Shown here: positions 39,823 to 48,843 of the stretch, piece by piece
How positions within the stretch are numbered: position 1 is the stretch's first letter
Layout: each line of letters opens with the position of its first letter
Assembly (NCBI RefSeq): GCF_010468615.1
Contig: NZ_WUEH01000003.1
Location: forward strand, 62,001-126,000
Direction: 5' to 3'
Source of the DNA: Pseudodesulfovibrio sp. JC047
Lineage (GTDB): Bacteria; Desulfobacterota; Desulfovibrionia; Desulfovibrionales; Desulfovibrionaceae
Length of the DNA stretch: 64,000 nt
The notes under the pieces: model-generated
The model's input: only the letters and a program-made list of their open reading frames with translations
Database searches by the model: none
What the model was told of the DNA's origin: nothing
Position numbers and translations under genes: made by a program

Positions 39823-41187
39823 ATGACAAAAACAGAACATTTCGGCCTCGACTTTGAAACCTTTGCGCGGCTCATCGACAACCTGCACGACGAAGTCATT
39901 ATCTATGACGACAATTATCGCATGTTGTATGTGAACAGGGCGTGTGAACGGCATTACGGTTTTACCCAGGAACAAATGGTTGGTCTTCCCTTCTGGGAAG
40001 TCATCCGTGAGCACGCAGCCTGGAACCGCCCTGCTCTTCCCGCTGTCTATCAATACAAAAGAGCCATCAAACAGGAACAGAAGACATACCTCGGTTTGGA
40101 TGTTTTAACCATTGCGAACCCCATCTTCGACGAAAACGACGAGATTGAATATGTTGTCCTCAACATACGAGACAGCGTGCACAAAGGCCAAATCCCGAGT
40201 CTTGATGAACTGGATGACGCCTTGGAAATGACAGAAGAGTCGCATCCACAGGACTTGATCTATCATAGTGTCGCCATGGGGAATGTGGTTCAATCTGCAC
40301 GCAAGGTCGCCAGCCTGACCGCCCCGTGCCTGCTCTTGGGCGAATCCGGGTGTGGCAAAAGTCTGTTGGCAAAATTCATCCATACCAACAGCACACGGAG
40401 AACCAAACCATTTGTGGTGGTCAACTGTGCAGCCATTCCTGATCAGTTGTTCGAATCAGAATTGTTCGGTCACGTCAAAGGGGCCTTTTCCGGAGCCACG
40501 GCCGCCCGAGGTGGCTTATTTGCCAAAGCGGCGGGCGGCACACTGTTCCTCGACGAAATTTCAGAATTACCCTACCCCATGCAGGCCAAACTGCTCCACG
40601 CAGTTCAGGAAATGGAATATCGCCCGGTCGGCAGTTCCCAGACCGTCAAGGCCAATGTCCGCATCCTTGCCGCATCCAACCGAAACCTCGAACGTATGGC
40701 CGCTGACGGCACGTTTCGACAAGACCTCTTTTTCCGACTCAATGTCTTTGACATCACGATTCCCCCGCTCCGTGACAGACGAGAAGACCTGGTGCCACTC
40801 ATTTTCTACTTTCTCAATCACTATGGGAAAAAACATGGCGCTGCCAAACGATTGTCTCCCGAAGCCCAATCGCTTTTATGCCAACACTCCTGGCCGGGCA
40901 ACGTTCGCGAAGTTGCCCACCTCATGGAACGACTTGTGGTGACCACGGATACCAACGCAATCACCATCGAGCACCTGCCCACCACCTTGTATCAAACTGC
41001 CCCGACACTCCCGGAAAGCGTCGGCCACAAATCACTTGATATGGTGCTGGAATCCGTCGAAAGAAAAATCATCCTCGATGCACAGGTCATGCACGGAAGC
41101 ACTCGCAAGGTTGCCTCCGCTTTGGGCATCAGCCAAAGCAGAGCCTCTCGCCTCATTCGAAAGTACACGTCTTCTTCTGAGTCATAA
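39823..41187 (+). CDS. sigma-54-dependent activator: PAS, AAA+, HTH
   Basis: 454 residues. The PAS domain at about 12-110 (LIDNLHDEVIIYDDNYRMLYVNRA) senses an unknown signal. The AAA+ domain has GESGCGKS (Walker A), FLDEIS and the loop GAFSGA, again with Ser for Thr. The C-terminal HTH is STRKVASALGISQSRASRLIRKY. The RBS is weak. It is divergent from the BCCT operon and directly upstream of three GAGTY-N6-RACTC sites and a sigma-54 promoter, so it most probably controls the EamA/molybdenum-hydroxylase genes. Confidence 0.9.
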   Translation: MTKTEHFGLDFETFARLIDNLHDEVIIYDDNYRMLYVNRACERHYGFTQEQMVGLPFWEVIREHAAWNRPALPAVYQYKRAIKQEQKTYLGLDVLTIANPIFDENDEIEYVVLNIRDSVHKGQIPSLDELDDALEMTEESHPQDLIYHSVAMGNVVQSARKVASLTAPCLLLGESGCGKSLLAKFIHTNSTRRTKPFVVVNCAAIPDQLFESELFGHVKGAFSGATAARGGLFAKAAGGTLFLDEISELPYPMQAKLLHAVQEMEYRPVGSSQTVKANVRILAASNRNLERMAADGTFRQDLFFRLNVFDITIPPLRDRREDLVPLIFYFLNHYGKKHGAAKRLSPEAQSLLCQHSWPGNVREVAHLMERLVVTTDTNAITIEHLPTTLYQTAPTLPESVGHKSLDMVLESVERKIILDAQVMHGSTRKVASALGISQSRASRLIRKYTSSSES

Positions 41188-41273
41188 ACAACTCGCCGAG
41201 TTAAAAACAACTCACATCTCTTTATGCCAGTGCCCCTGCCGTTTTTAACATATTTGTGAGTCGGTGTTGACTC
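41179..41273. promoter_or_regulatory. three enhancer-type dyads GAGTY-N6-RACTC
   Basis: Site 1 at 41179-41194 (GAGTC-ATAAAC-AACTC, covering the activator's stop codon). Site 2 at 41198-41213 (GAGTT-AAAAAC-AACTC). Site 3 at 41258-41273 (GAGTC-GGTGTT-GACTC, extended to GTGAGTC/GACTCAC). They lie 98-192 bases upstream of the -24 box at 41371. Confidence 0.8.
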
Positions 41274-41370
41274 ACTTTCCTTTTGCAAATAAATTGAACA
41301 ATCAATCAACCTATACTCTCAATACTCCGAAATACTTCGCTTTAATTTATTTTTTATCATCTTTTCGCTT

Positions 41371-41386
41371 TGGCATATCCGTTGCT
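41371..41386 (+). promoter_or_regulatory. sigma-54 promoter of the EamA/molybdenum-hydroxylase operon
   Basis: TGGCATATCCGTTGCT: near-consensus -24 (TGGCAT) and -12 (TTGCT) with N5 spacing. The start codon is at 41599, giving a leader of about 200 bases with no obvious gene in it. Confidence 0.8.
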
Positions 41387-41598
41387 TCTATGGAACTTAG
41401 GACGATTTCACATAAAAATCGATCGTTCATTATGCCAAGGAGGGGCCATTTCGAACTGACAGAGGGAAGGAATTTTCGACATTCACCGGGTCCAGCATCT
41501 TTTGTATCTATTCGTTTTCCGGCATGGGGGCATATCGGTTCACACACCGACGGACGACGAATCAGGACCCGGTGAATAAACACTTTCGAGGAGAAACA

Positions 41599-42525
41599 AT
41601 GCCTAAAAACCAAGTATTTGTTGGATTTCTGTACGCCTTGCTTGCCACCATCCTGTGGGCAGGAGCTTTCATCATTGCCCGATTGGCAGTCGGCGAGATC
41701 TCACCCATGACACTGGGAGCCACCCGTTGGGCCATGGCGTTGGCCATTCTCTCGACATTCATGCTGCCCAGAGTCAAGCGGGAGTGGCCAATTGCCAAAA
41801 CATTCCTGCCACAAATCATCGCATCCGCCCTGTTCGGTATCGCCGCGTACTCTCCCCTCAGCTACTTTGCAGCGCAAACCACCTCGGCCATCAACCTGTC
41901 GCTGATTTCCGTCACGACTCCGATCTTCATCGTCATCATTTCCTCCATGCTGGGCCAACGTCAGTCCCTGCACACCTGGTCAGGCTGTATTGTCGCCCTG
42001 ATCGGCTCTTTCTATCTGGTCAGTAAAGGTGACATCAACCAGATCATCGGAATGCACTTCGCTGCCGGTGACATCCTCATGCTCGCAGCCGCTGTCGGTT
42101 TCGCCATCTACAGCCTGTTGCTGAAAAAGACCCCGGAAGGCCTGTCCAGCGGCACCATCATGTATCTGATGACAGTGTTCGCCGTGCTGATGCTCATTCC
42201 CTGCGTCATCTGGGAATCCACGCTCCCCACCGCAGTCTTCAACATGAATGGCATCGTCTTCTTCTCCATCACCTTCTCCGCAGTCTGTTCTTCGATCATC
42301 GCATGGTGGACTTGGAATATCGGCCTGGAAAAAGCCGGTCCCTCACTTTGCGGCATGATCTACTATTCCCTGCCTCTGTGGGGCGGCATCTTCGCCTTTG
42401 TCTTCCTTGATGAAAAAATGACGTCGGTCCACTTCATTTCCGGGGCCTTGATCATCGGCGGTATTGTCTGGGCTAGCCGAGGCAACAAGAAGCCTGCCAA
42501 AGACGCCACACCAAACGAAGCATAA
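41599..42525 (+). CDS. EamA/DMT-family transporter
   Basis: 308 residues from the ATG at 41599 (GAGGAG before it; the 25 extra residues of the longer reading are hydrophilic and unlike the family). Ten membrane segments, EamA repeats: LLATILWAGAFIIARLAVGEISPMTLGATRWAMA and WWTWNIGLEKAGPSLCGMIYYSLPLWGGIFAFVFLDE. First gene after the sigma-54 promoter. Likely exports a product or intermediate of the oxidation carried out by the following hydroxylase. Confidence 0.87.
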   Translation: MPKNQVFVGFLYALLATILWAGAFIIARLAVGEISPMTLGATRWAMALAILSTFMLPRVKREWPIAKTFLPQIIASALFGIAAYSPLSYFAAQTTSAINLSLISVTTPIFIVIISSMLGQRQSLHTWSGCIVALIGSFYLVSKGDINQIIGMHFAAGDILMLAAAVGFAIYSLLLKKTPEGLSSGTIMYLMTVFAVLMLIPCVIWESTLPTAVFNMNGIVFFSITFSAVCSSIIAWWTWNIGLEKAGPSLCGMIYYSLPLWGGIFAFVFLDEKMTSVHFISGALIIGGIVWASRGNKKPAKDATPNEA

Positions 42526-42545
42526 CAACAGAACAAGCTCCATAC

Positions 42546-42569
42546 GGGGTGGGCCTGCGGGCCTACCCC
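42546..42569 (+). other. hairpin between EamA and the hydroxylase genes
   Basis: GGGGT-GGGCC and GGGCC-TACCCC enclose TGC. It is followed by AACAAATTT, not a strong U-run. Possibly a stability element or partial terminator in the 165-base gap. Confidence 0.5.
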
Positions 42570-42690
42570 AACAAATTTCTCCCATGGATAGCCTGTGGGA
42601 CATGAGCGACCACGCTCAAATAACGCATTACATCTCAATACATCCGGCCGGATACAGGCCGACCGAAAACGTTCGACAAAGGGAAGCATC

Positions 42691-43182
42691 ATGACTGAAC
42701 AACGAAAAAAGCTCATCACATTGACAGTGAACGATGAAATTCTGTCAATTCCGGTGGAGTCGCATTGGACCCTTTCCAAGGTCCTTCGGATCGAATGCGG
42801 TCATACCGGAGTCAAGGAAGCCTGTGGCGAAGGTGCCTGTGGCGCATGTACCGTGCTCATCGACGGCGTGGCCGTTCCTTCCTGCATGGTTCTGGCCGTG
42901 GAGCAGGACGGAAAAACCATTGAAACCGTTGAAGGACTGTCCAAGGACGGCAAGCTCCACCCCATTCAGGAAGCATGGCTCGAAGAATACGGCGCACAAT
43001 GCGGATTCTGTTCTCCCGGCATGATCATGACCACCAAGTATCTGCTGAGCAAGAATCCGGATCCCACGGATGACGAAATAAAGGAAGCGCTCGGCGGCAA
43101 CATCTGCATCTGCAACAACTATGAGCACATTTTCAACGCCGTGCGCAGTGCGGCCAAGAAAATGGCAAAGGAGCGGAACTGA
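42691..43182 (+). CDS. [2Fe-2S] subunit of a molybdenum hydroxylase
   Basis: 163 residues from the ATG at 42691. The plant-type [2Fe-2S] cluster is held by Cys45/50/53/65 (EACGEGACGACTVLIDG). The second by Cys104/107 (CGFCSPGM) and Cys139/141 in NICICNNYEH, where most family members have CRCTGY. This is the XdhC/CoxS-type small subunit moving electrons from Mo to FAD. Its stop codon overlaps the start of the large subunit by one base. Confidence 0.92.
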   Translation: MTEQRKKLITLTVNDEILSIPVESHWTLSKVLRIECGHTGVKEACGEGACGACTVLIDGVAVPSCMVLAVEQDGKTIETVEGLSKDGKLHPIQEAWLEEYGAQCGFCSPGMIMTTKYLLSKNPDPTDDEIKEALGGNICICNNYEHIFNAVRSAAKKMAKERN

Positions 43183-45551
43183 TGGCTGAACTCAAATCCA
43201 TTGGCAAATCGTTCCGGCAAAAAGATGGCCGCGCACGGGTCACCGGCGAAGCGAAATTCTATGCCGACTTCATTCTGCCCGGAATGCTCCAGACCCGCAT
43301 TCTGCGGAGTCCGTATCCCGCAGCCGACATCATCTCCATCGACACGACCGAGGCCGAAGCCCTGCCCGGTGTGCGTCTGGTCATGACGTATGAGAATTAT
43401 CCCAAGGCCTTCCGCCAGTCCCTCTATTATGTCGGGGACCTTGTCGCTGCCGTTGTCGCAAACGATGAGACCATCGCCGAGGAAGCCACACGACTCATCA
43501 AGGTCGAATATACAAAGAAAAAATTCGTGGCCAGCATCGAAGCCGCCATGAAGGACGGGGCACCGCAGGTTTTCGACGGTGTGGATAACTGCCAGGACTG
43601 GGCCTTTCACGCCATTCTCAGTGATCGCGACCCGGAAACCGGCCTGTTCAAAACCAAAACCCCATCTGATTACAACGGATTTGGTGATATTGAAAACGGA
43701 TTTGCCGAAGCAGACTATATCGTTGACCAGAAGAATCTCAAATACGCCTATTGCAAAGGTCCGGCCATGGAACCCCGTGGCTGCACCATCGATTTCGACG
43801 GTTCCAAACTCAACGTCTACACCCACTCGCAGGGAATGCACGATGAAAAGCTGTGCCTGGCTCAGGCCCTTGGCGTTCCGTCCAGCATGGTCAACTATGT
43901 TTCACCCTTCACCGGCTCCAGCTTTGGCGGCAAAAACGCCTTTCCCCTGGATCGCAATATCGCCTCCCATTATCTCATGGTCGCGGGTCTCGCCTCTCTC
44001 GATCTGAAACGGCCAGTGCATTGTCCGTATTCCCGTGAGGAAGAAATGGTCAGTGGCTGGTCCCGAGGCAGTGTCACCGATGTCAAAATCGGTTTCAAAA
44101 AAGATGGCACGCTCACGACAATGGATCTGGCCCACTGGCAGGAAACCGGAGCTGGCGGCGACAAGTATCCGGCCAAAAACGCCATGCTTGCCACCGGAGC
44201 AGTGCTCTACTCCCACAACTGCAAGAATCAACGCGGCAAAATTCACTATGTGAACACCAACCGCCAGCCCGCCGCAGGATGGCAGGGATACGGTGCGCCC
44301 GAAGGCACCTTTGCCGTGGAAACGACCATGGATATCGCATCCTATGAGCTTGGTATCGATCCGGTCGAACTCCGCAAAATGAATTGTATGCGCGCCGGAG
44401 ACATCGATGCTGGATGGGATCCGCTGGTCTATAAATCGGGTCTGATTTCCTCATCCGGCATCCGGGATTGCCTCGACGCCGGAGCCGAACGACTCGACTG
44501 GAAAAACACCTGGCAGCATCCCAGTAAGAAAAGCGGCCGTATTCGTCACGGCATGGGCGTGGCCATTTTTGCCATGGGCGCTGGCCGTCCCGGTCCCGGC
44601 AATTCGTCGGAAGCCATGGTCAAGGTGTACCCGGACGGTTCTGCGGCTCTGGTTTGCGCCGTGGCCGACATCGGTCAGGGACAGCACACCGTCCAATGCC
44701 AAATCGTTGCCGAAGCCTTGGGCTTGCCGTACAATAAAATCGGCATTGTCTGCCACGACACCGATTCGACTCCCTTCGCCACATTGGTGGCAAACAGTTG
44801 CGGAACATGGATTCAAGGCTGGGCCACCTATGAAGCCGCAGTTGACGCCAAACGGCAGATCCTCGAACTCGCGGCAGGCGTCATGGGCGTCACCTCGGCA
44901 GAATTGGATTTGAATGAAAACGGTATCTTCATGACCAGTGATCCCAACAAGGGCGTTTCTTTTGCCGAAGCCTTCGGCACACGCGGTCATTACGGCGGTA
45001 TCCATGAAATTACCGGATACTACGTCAACAACTGCCCGCATCCCAAAGGTCTCAAAGACGGCAAAAAGGATCAGGTCTACATTCCCAAGGAGAAGGGCGC
45101 ACAGTTCATTTCGCTGGATATCGACACGGAAACCGGCATGATCGAGAATGCTCGCGTGACCATGGCCCAAAACGTCGGCAAGGCCCTGAACCCGAAAATC
45201 GTCGAGGGTCAACTCTGCACCTCACGTCACGGCGTGGACAACGCCATGCTGGGCAACGACTGCATCATCGACAAGCGCAACGGCTGGCTCATGACACCCA
45301 ACTGGGTTGACTACCGCCACACCACGACCATGGACTGCGATGTTGATCCCATTGTCATTGAAAAACCGGGCGATCCCACCCATCCGTTTGGCGCAACAGC
45401 CTGCGGTGAAGGCGCGGCCTGCCCCACTCTGGCGGCTTTTTCCAATGCCATCTACAACGCCATCGGCGTCCGTTTAACCGAAACACCATACACCCCGGAA
45501 AGCATCCTCATAGGCCTGGGCAAGATCAAGGCCAGAGGGAGGAAAAAATAA
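43182..45551 (+). CDS. molybdenum-binding large subunit, xanthine-dehydrogenase family (selenium-type)
   Basis: 789 residues. The cofactor-binding segments FTGSSFGGKN, GQGQHTVQCQIVAEALGLP and ACGEGAACPTLAAFSNAIYNAIG are present. The last holds the catalytic Glu used by all Mo hydroxylases. Substrate-pocket motifs of xanthine dehydrogenase are not kept (GYGAPEGTFA in place of the GFGGPQ loop), so purine specificity is uncertain. The accessory genes YqeB, YqeC and MocA downstream are those that define selenium-dependent molybdenum hydroxylases. It should hydroxylate an N-heterocycle or aldehyde in the cytoplasm. Translationally coupled on both sides. Confidence 0.88.
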   Translation: MAELKSIGKSFRQKDGRARVTGEAKFYADFILPGMLQTRILRSPYPAADIISIDTTEAEALPGVRLVMTYENYPKAFRQSLYYVGDLVAAVVANDETIAEEATRLIKVEYTKKKFVASIEAAMKDGAPQVFDGVDNCQDWAFHAILSDRDPETGLFKTKTPSDYNGFGDIENGFAEADYIVDQKNLKYAYCKGPAMEPRGCTIDFDGSKLNVYTHSQGMHDEKLCLAQALGVPSSMVNYVSPFTGSSFGGKNAFPLDRNIASHYLMVAGLASLDLKRPVHCPYSREEEMVSGWSRGSVTDVKIGFKKDGTLTTMDLAHWQETGAGGDKYPAKNAMLATGAVLYSHNCKNQRGKIHYVNTNRQPAAGWQGYGAPEGTFAVETTMDIASYELGIDPVELRKMNCMRAGDIDAGWDPLVYKSGLISSSGIRDCLDAGAERLDWKNTWQHPSKKSGRIRHGMGVAIFAMGAGRPGPGNSSEAMVKVYPDGSAALVCAVADIGQGQHTVQCQIVAEALGLPYNKIGIVCHDTDSTPFATLVANSCGTWIQGWATYEAAVDAKRQILELAAGVMGVTSAELDLNENGIFMTSDPNKGVSFAEAFGTRGHYGGIHEITGYYVNNCPHPKGLKDGKKDQVYIPKEKGAQFISLDIDTETGMIENARVTMAQNVGKALNPKIVEGQLCTSRHGVDNAMLGNDCIIDKRNGWLMTPNWVDYRHTTTMDCDVDPIVIEKPGDPTHPFGATACGEGAACPTLAAFSNAIYNAIGVRLTETPYTPESILIGLGKIKARGRKK

Positions 45552-46543
45552 TGAAACGTTTTACTCATCTTGACGCCACTTCCTTGGAAGAGGCGGTTTC
45601 TTTGCTCAACGACAGTACAGGCCCGGCATATGTCATTGCCGGGGGAAGCGACCTCATGGGATGTCTCAAGGACAACCTTTGGATGGAAGCCCCGGAACGC
45701 ATCATCAATCTCAAGACCATCCCCGGTCTCACGGATATCACCGTTGAAGACAATGCGCTGCATATCGGTGCGCTGGTCACGCTGACCGAAGTCGCCGAGT
45801 CCGAAACCGTGAAAAAGAACTGGCCCGGACTGGCCGAAGCCGCCCGACGCACCGCCTCGCCGCTGTTGCGCAACATGGGCACGATCGCCGGAAACATCTG
45901 CCAGGAAAACCGTTGCTGGTATTATCGGTATCCCGACAAAATCGGTGGTCGCATCGACTGCGTTCGCAAAGGGGGCAAACGGTGCCTTGCAGTACCGGGC
46001 GATCACCGCTTTCACTCCATTTTCGGCGCGGTCAAGAAATGCATTGCCGTCAATCCGAGTGATACGGCTCCGGCCCTTGTCGCACTCAACGCAACGGTCC
46101 TCACGACCAAACGGTCCATCGCCATCGACGACTTCTTCTCCGCTGAAAACGGCGCGCAATCAACGATCCTGGATCGCGATGAAATCGTCACGGAAATCGT
46201 GGTGCCCCGTCCCGCGACAGGCCCGACCAACGCATTCCGCAAAATCGCGTACCGCAAGTCCATCGACTTCGCCCTGGTCAACTGCGCGGCGTCTCTGGAC
46301 ATCGCGGACGGCGTTATCACCGGCGCAAGAATCTGTCTCAACGCAGTCCACAACCTTCCGCGTCGCTGCGAAGCCTCGGAAGCCTTGCTCATCGGCAAGG
46401 AATTGACCGAAGCACTTGCTCAGGAAGCCGGAAAAGCCGCTGTAGCCGAAGCCAAACCGTTGCTTCAAAACGGATACAAGGTGCAGATGGCTCAAACCAT
46501 TGTGGGCGATACGCTCATGGACTGCATCAACCAACCTTCATAA
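45551..46543 (+). CDS. FAD-binding subunit of the molybdenum hydroxylase
   Basis: 330 residues of the CoxM/XdhB FAD_binding_5 family: AYVIAGGSDLMGCLKDN near the N-terminus (pyrophosphate binding), LLRNMGTIAGNICQENRCWYYRYP in the middle. The latter carries the extra Cys-containing segment of 4-hydroxybenzoyl-CoA-reductase-like and anaerobic members. A CO-dehydrogenase-type C-terminal domain follows. Start overlaps the large-subunit stop (TAATG). Confidence 0.9.
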   Translation: MKRFTHLDATSLEEAVSLLNDSTGPAYVIAGGSDLMGCLKDNLWMEAPERIINLKTIPGLTDITVEDNALHIGALVTLTEVAESETVKKNWPGLAEAARRTASPLLRNMGTIAGNICQENRCWYYRYPDKIGGRIDCVRKGGKRCLAVPGDHRFHSIFGAVKKCIAVNPSDTAPALVALNATVLTTKRSIAIDDFFSAENGAQSTILDRDEIVTEIVVPRPATGPTNAFRKIAYRKSIDFALVNCAASLDIADGVITGARICLNAVHNLPRRCEASEALLIGKELTEALAQEAGKAAVAEAKPLLQNGYKVQMAQTIVGDTLMDCINQPS

Positions 46544-46558
46544 CCAAGGATGCCTGGC

Positions 46559-47173
46559 ATGAACCATCACCTCGCCAAGGTTTCAGGTGTTATCCTCGCC
46601 GCTGGCCAGGCCTCCCGAATGGGCAGGGACAAATTGTCCCTGCCCTTCAAGGGGCTTCCATTACTGCACCAGGTCGTCGATGCCGCGCGCAATTCCACCC
46701 TGACCGAAGTCATTGTCGTACTCCCTGAAGATTCCGAACTTCGGCGGACGGTCGATCTTTCGGGCTGTACCGTGGTGACCAGTGTTGATCGCGACAAGGG
46801 ACAAGCCGAATCGCTCAAGGCCGGTTTGCACGCCATCGACGAAACCGCTGCCGGATGCATGGTTCTTTTGGGAGACCAACCACTTCTGACCACCGAGACC
46901 ATCGACATGCTCGTGGGGGCTTTCGCCCAACAACCGGAATGTTGGGTCGCCCCGGTTCAAGAAGGAATGCGTGGCAATCCCATCACCATCCCGTGTGACT
47001 GGTTCCCCAAAGTCTTCGAACTTGAAGGCGATACGGGTGCCCGTCCCATACTCGGCTCGCCCGGACTGGCCTTGCGTCTGGTCCGCATCCATGAAGTCGG
47101 TCCCTTCATCGACGTGGATACCGAACACCATTACCAACGACTTCTTGCCAAATACGACACGAAGCCCGCTTAG
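46559..47173 (+). CDS. MocA/MobA-like cytidylyltransferase for molybdenum hydroxylase maturation
   Basis: 204 residues. GVILAAGQASRMGRDKLSLPFKG is the NTP-transferase signature; GCMVLLGDQPLL is the Mg-binding GDxP block. In this neighbourhood such proteins (YgfJ type) attach CMP to molybdopterin. Start at 46559 has AAGGA nine bases upstream; the ATG at 46550 is inside that ribosome-binding site and is rejected. Confidence 0.88.
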   Translation: MNHHLAKVSGVILAAGQASRMGRDKLSLPFKGLPLLHQVVDAARNSTLTEVIVVLPEDSELRRTVDLSGCTVVTSVDRDKGQAESLKAGLHAIDETAAGCMVLLGDQPLLTTETIDMLVGAFAQQPECWVAPVQEGMRGNPITIPCDWFPKVFELEGDTGARPILGSPGLALRLVRIHEVGPFIDVDTEHHYQRLLAKYDTKPA

Positions 47174-47182
47174 GAGCACATC

Positions 47183-48001
47183 ATGAGTGCCATACATACT
47201 CCGACAATCGCCATTCGTGGCGCAGGCGATCTCGCCACTGGCGTCGCCCTTCGATTGTATCGGGCCGGATTGACCCGAATTATCCTGTTGGAAACCGCCC
47301 ACCCTCTGGCCGTCCGCCGGACCGTGGCCTTTTCCGAAGCCGTTTCCCTCGGCAAAATGACCGTGGAAGGCATCACTGCCACCCACATAGCCTCAACCGA
47401 GGACATCGAAAAAACCTGGGAAGACAAAAGACTTCCGGTCCTCATTGACCCGAAGGCCGAATCGCTCTCCACGCTCCGGCCCGACGTTCTAGTGGACGCC
47501 ATTCTCGCCAAACGCAATATCGGGACATCCCGGGATCAGGCCGAGTTGGTTCTCGGTCTCGGACCAGGTTTCACAGCCGGAGAAGACGTTCACCGGGTCA
47601 TTGAAACGAAACGGGGGCATCACCTTGGCCGGGTCATTGAACACGGGCAGGCTGCGGCAAACACCGGAATTCCCGGGGTCATCAAGGGATATTCCATCGA
47701 ACGCGTCCACTGGGCCGATCACGACGGCACCTTTACCACGCCATTCGACATCGGCCACATGGTCGAAAAAGGAGACGTCATCGGCATGGTCAATGACACG
47801 CCGGTCAAGGCGTCGCTCTCCGGTGTCATCCGAGGGCTGCTCAAGAACAATACACCGGTCACCACACGAACCAAACTCGGAGATGTGGACCCCAGAGGCA
47901 CGCTGTCCTATTGCGGTGAAGTCTCGGACAAGGCCCTTTCCGTCGGCGGCGGCGTGCTGGAAGCCATTTGCGCACACCTGTTTGCTCCGGAACAATCATG
48001 A
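47183..48001 (+). CDS. yqeB: YqeB-family selenium-dependent molybdenum hydroxylase accessory protein
   Basis: 272 residues. TIAIRGAGDLATGVALRLYRAGLTRIILLE is an N-terminal Rossmann nucleotide site; PKAESLSTLRPDVLVDAILAKRN and GLGPGFTAGEDVHRVIETKRGH are typical of the YqeB (EF2563) family. Family members occur only with selenium-dependent Mo hydroxylases and are thought to help place labile selenium in the active site. The start follows AGGAGCACATC. Its end overlaps yqeC by four bases. Confidence 0.88.
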   Translation: MSAIHTPTIAIRGAGDLATGVALRLYRAGLTRIILLETAHPLAVRRTVAFSEAVSLGKMTVEGITATHIASTEDIEKTWEDKRLPVLIDPKAESLSTLRPDVLVDAILAKRNIGTSRDQAELVLGLGPGFTAGEDVHRVIETKRGHHLGRVIEHGQAAANTGIPGVIKGYSIERVHWADHDGTFTTPFDIGHMVEKGDVIGMVNDTPVKASLSGVIRGLLKNNTPVTTRTKLGDVDPRGTLSYCGEVSDKALSVGGGVLEAICAHLFAPEQS

Positions 48002-48795
48002 AAACACACCCGGCCATCGACACAGCCGTCTCTTTCATCGAATCGAGACACCAGGTCATCACCGCCATTGGAGCGGGGGGAAAAACGACACTCCTTCACT
48101 GGATTGCCCAACGGCGACTTGCTGCCGGACACCGTGTTGTCCTCACGACAACGACGAAAATCTTCCCGCCCCGAGACCGTATGACCATTTTGTTGGCCGA
48201 TGGTCCCGGTTTTTTTGATACAATTGCCGAAACACTGAAGCACACGCCGTGTATTGTCGTGGCCAAAGACCGTGATCGCACCACCGGAAAGCTCCTTGGT
48301 CTGGCCCCCACAACCGTGGACGCACTCCACGCACTTCGCATCGCGGACACCATTCTGGTCGAAGCGGACGGAGCGGCCCAAAAACCACTCAAGGCACCGG
48401 CCGACCACGAGCCAGTCATTCCCGACTGCTCCGACATCTGTGTCGCCGTCATGGGACTGGATGCCGTGAACCAACCGTTGGCCGAACAGCTCGTCCATCG
48501 TTCCGAACGTTTTGCCGCCATCACAGGGGCAATCATGGGATCCCCCATCACCCCGACGCACATGGTCAAAATGGCGACGGCCCCGAACGGGTTATTCAAA
48601 GGCTGTCCGACCCGCTGTGAACGCAGCGTTTTCCTCAACAAGGCAGACATCCCCGGCGGGCATGACTTGACCAAAGAGTTCAGTTCCTTCTTGGACAAAA
48701 ATGGAGGGGCATCCGCTCTCTCATGGTTTGTAGGGAGTTGTTGCAGACACCAATTCCACCCGATCCATCTTCAACGCGTGACGGCACACGCTTAA
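47998..48795 (+). CDS. yqeC: YqeC-family selenium-dependent hydroxylase accessory protein
   Basis: 265 residues from the ATG at 47998, in an ATGA overlap with yqeB. VITAIGAGGKTTLLHWIAQ is a P-loop; TTTTKIFPP and ILVEADGAAQKPLKAPADHEPVIP are highly characteristic of YqeC. A GTPase/ATPase role in cofactor or selenium insertion is assumed for the family. The last 30 residues (WFVGSCCRHQFHPIHLQRV) include a Cys pair. Confidence 0.88.
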   Translation: MKTHPAIDTAVSFIESRHQVITAIGAGGKTTLLHWIAQRRLAAGHRVVLTTTTKIFPPRDRMTILLADGPGFFDTIAETLKHTPCIVVAKDRDRTTGKLLGLAPTTVDALHALRIADTILVEADGAAQKPLKAPADHEPVIPDCSDICVAVMGLDAVNQPLAEQLVHRSERFAAITGAIMGSPITPTHMVKMATAPNGLFKGCPTRCERSVFLNKADIPGGHDLTKEFSSFLDKNGGASALSWFVGSCCRHQFHPIHLQRVTAHA

Positions 48796-48843
48796 AATAC
48801 CCCTCTTGAATTTTCTTCACAAATTTGAAAAAAGGAAACAACT

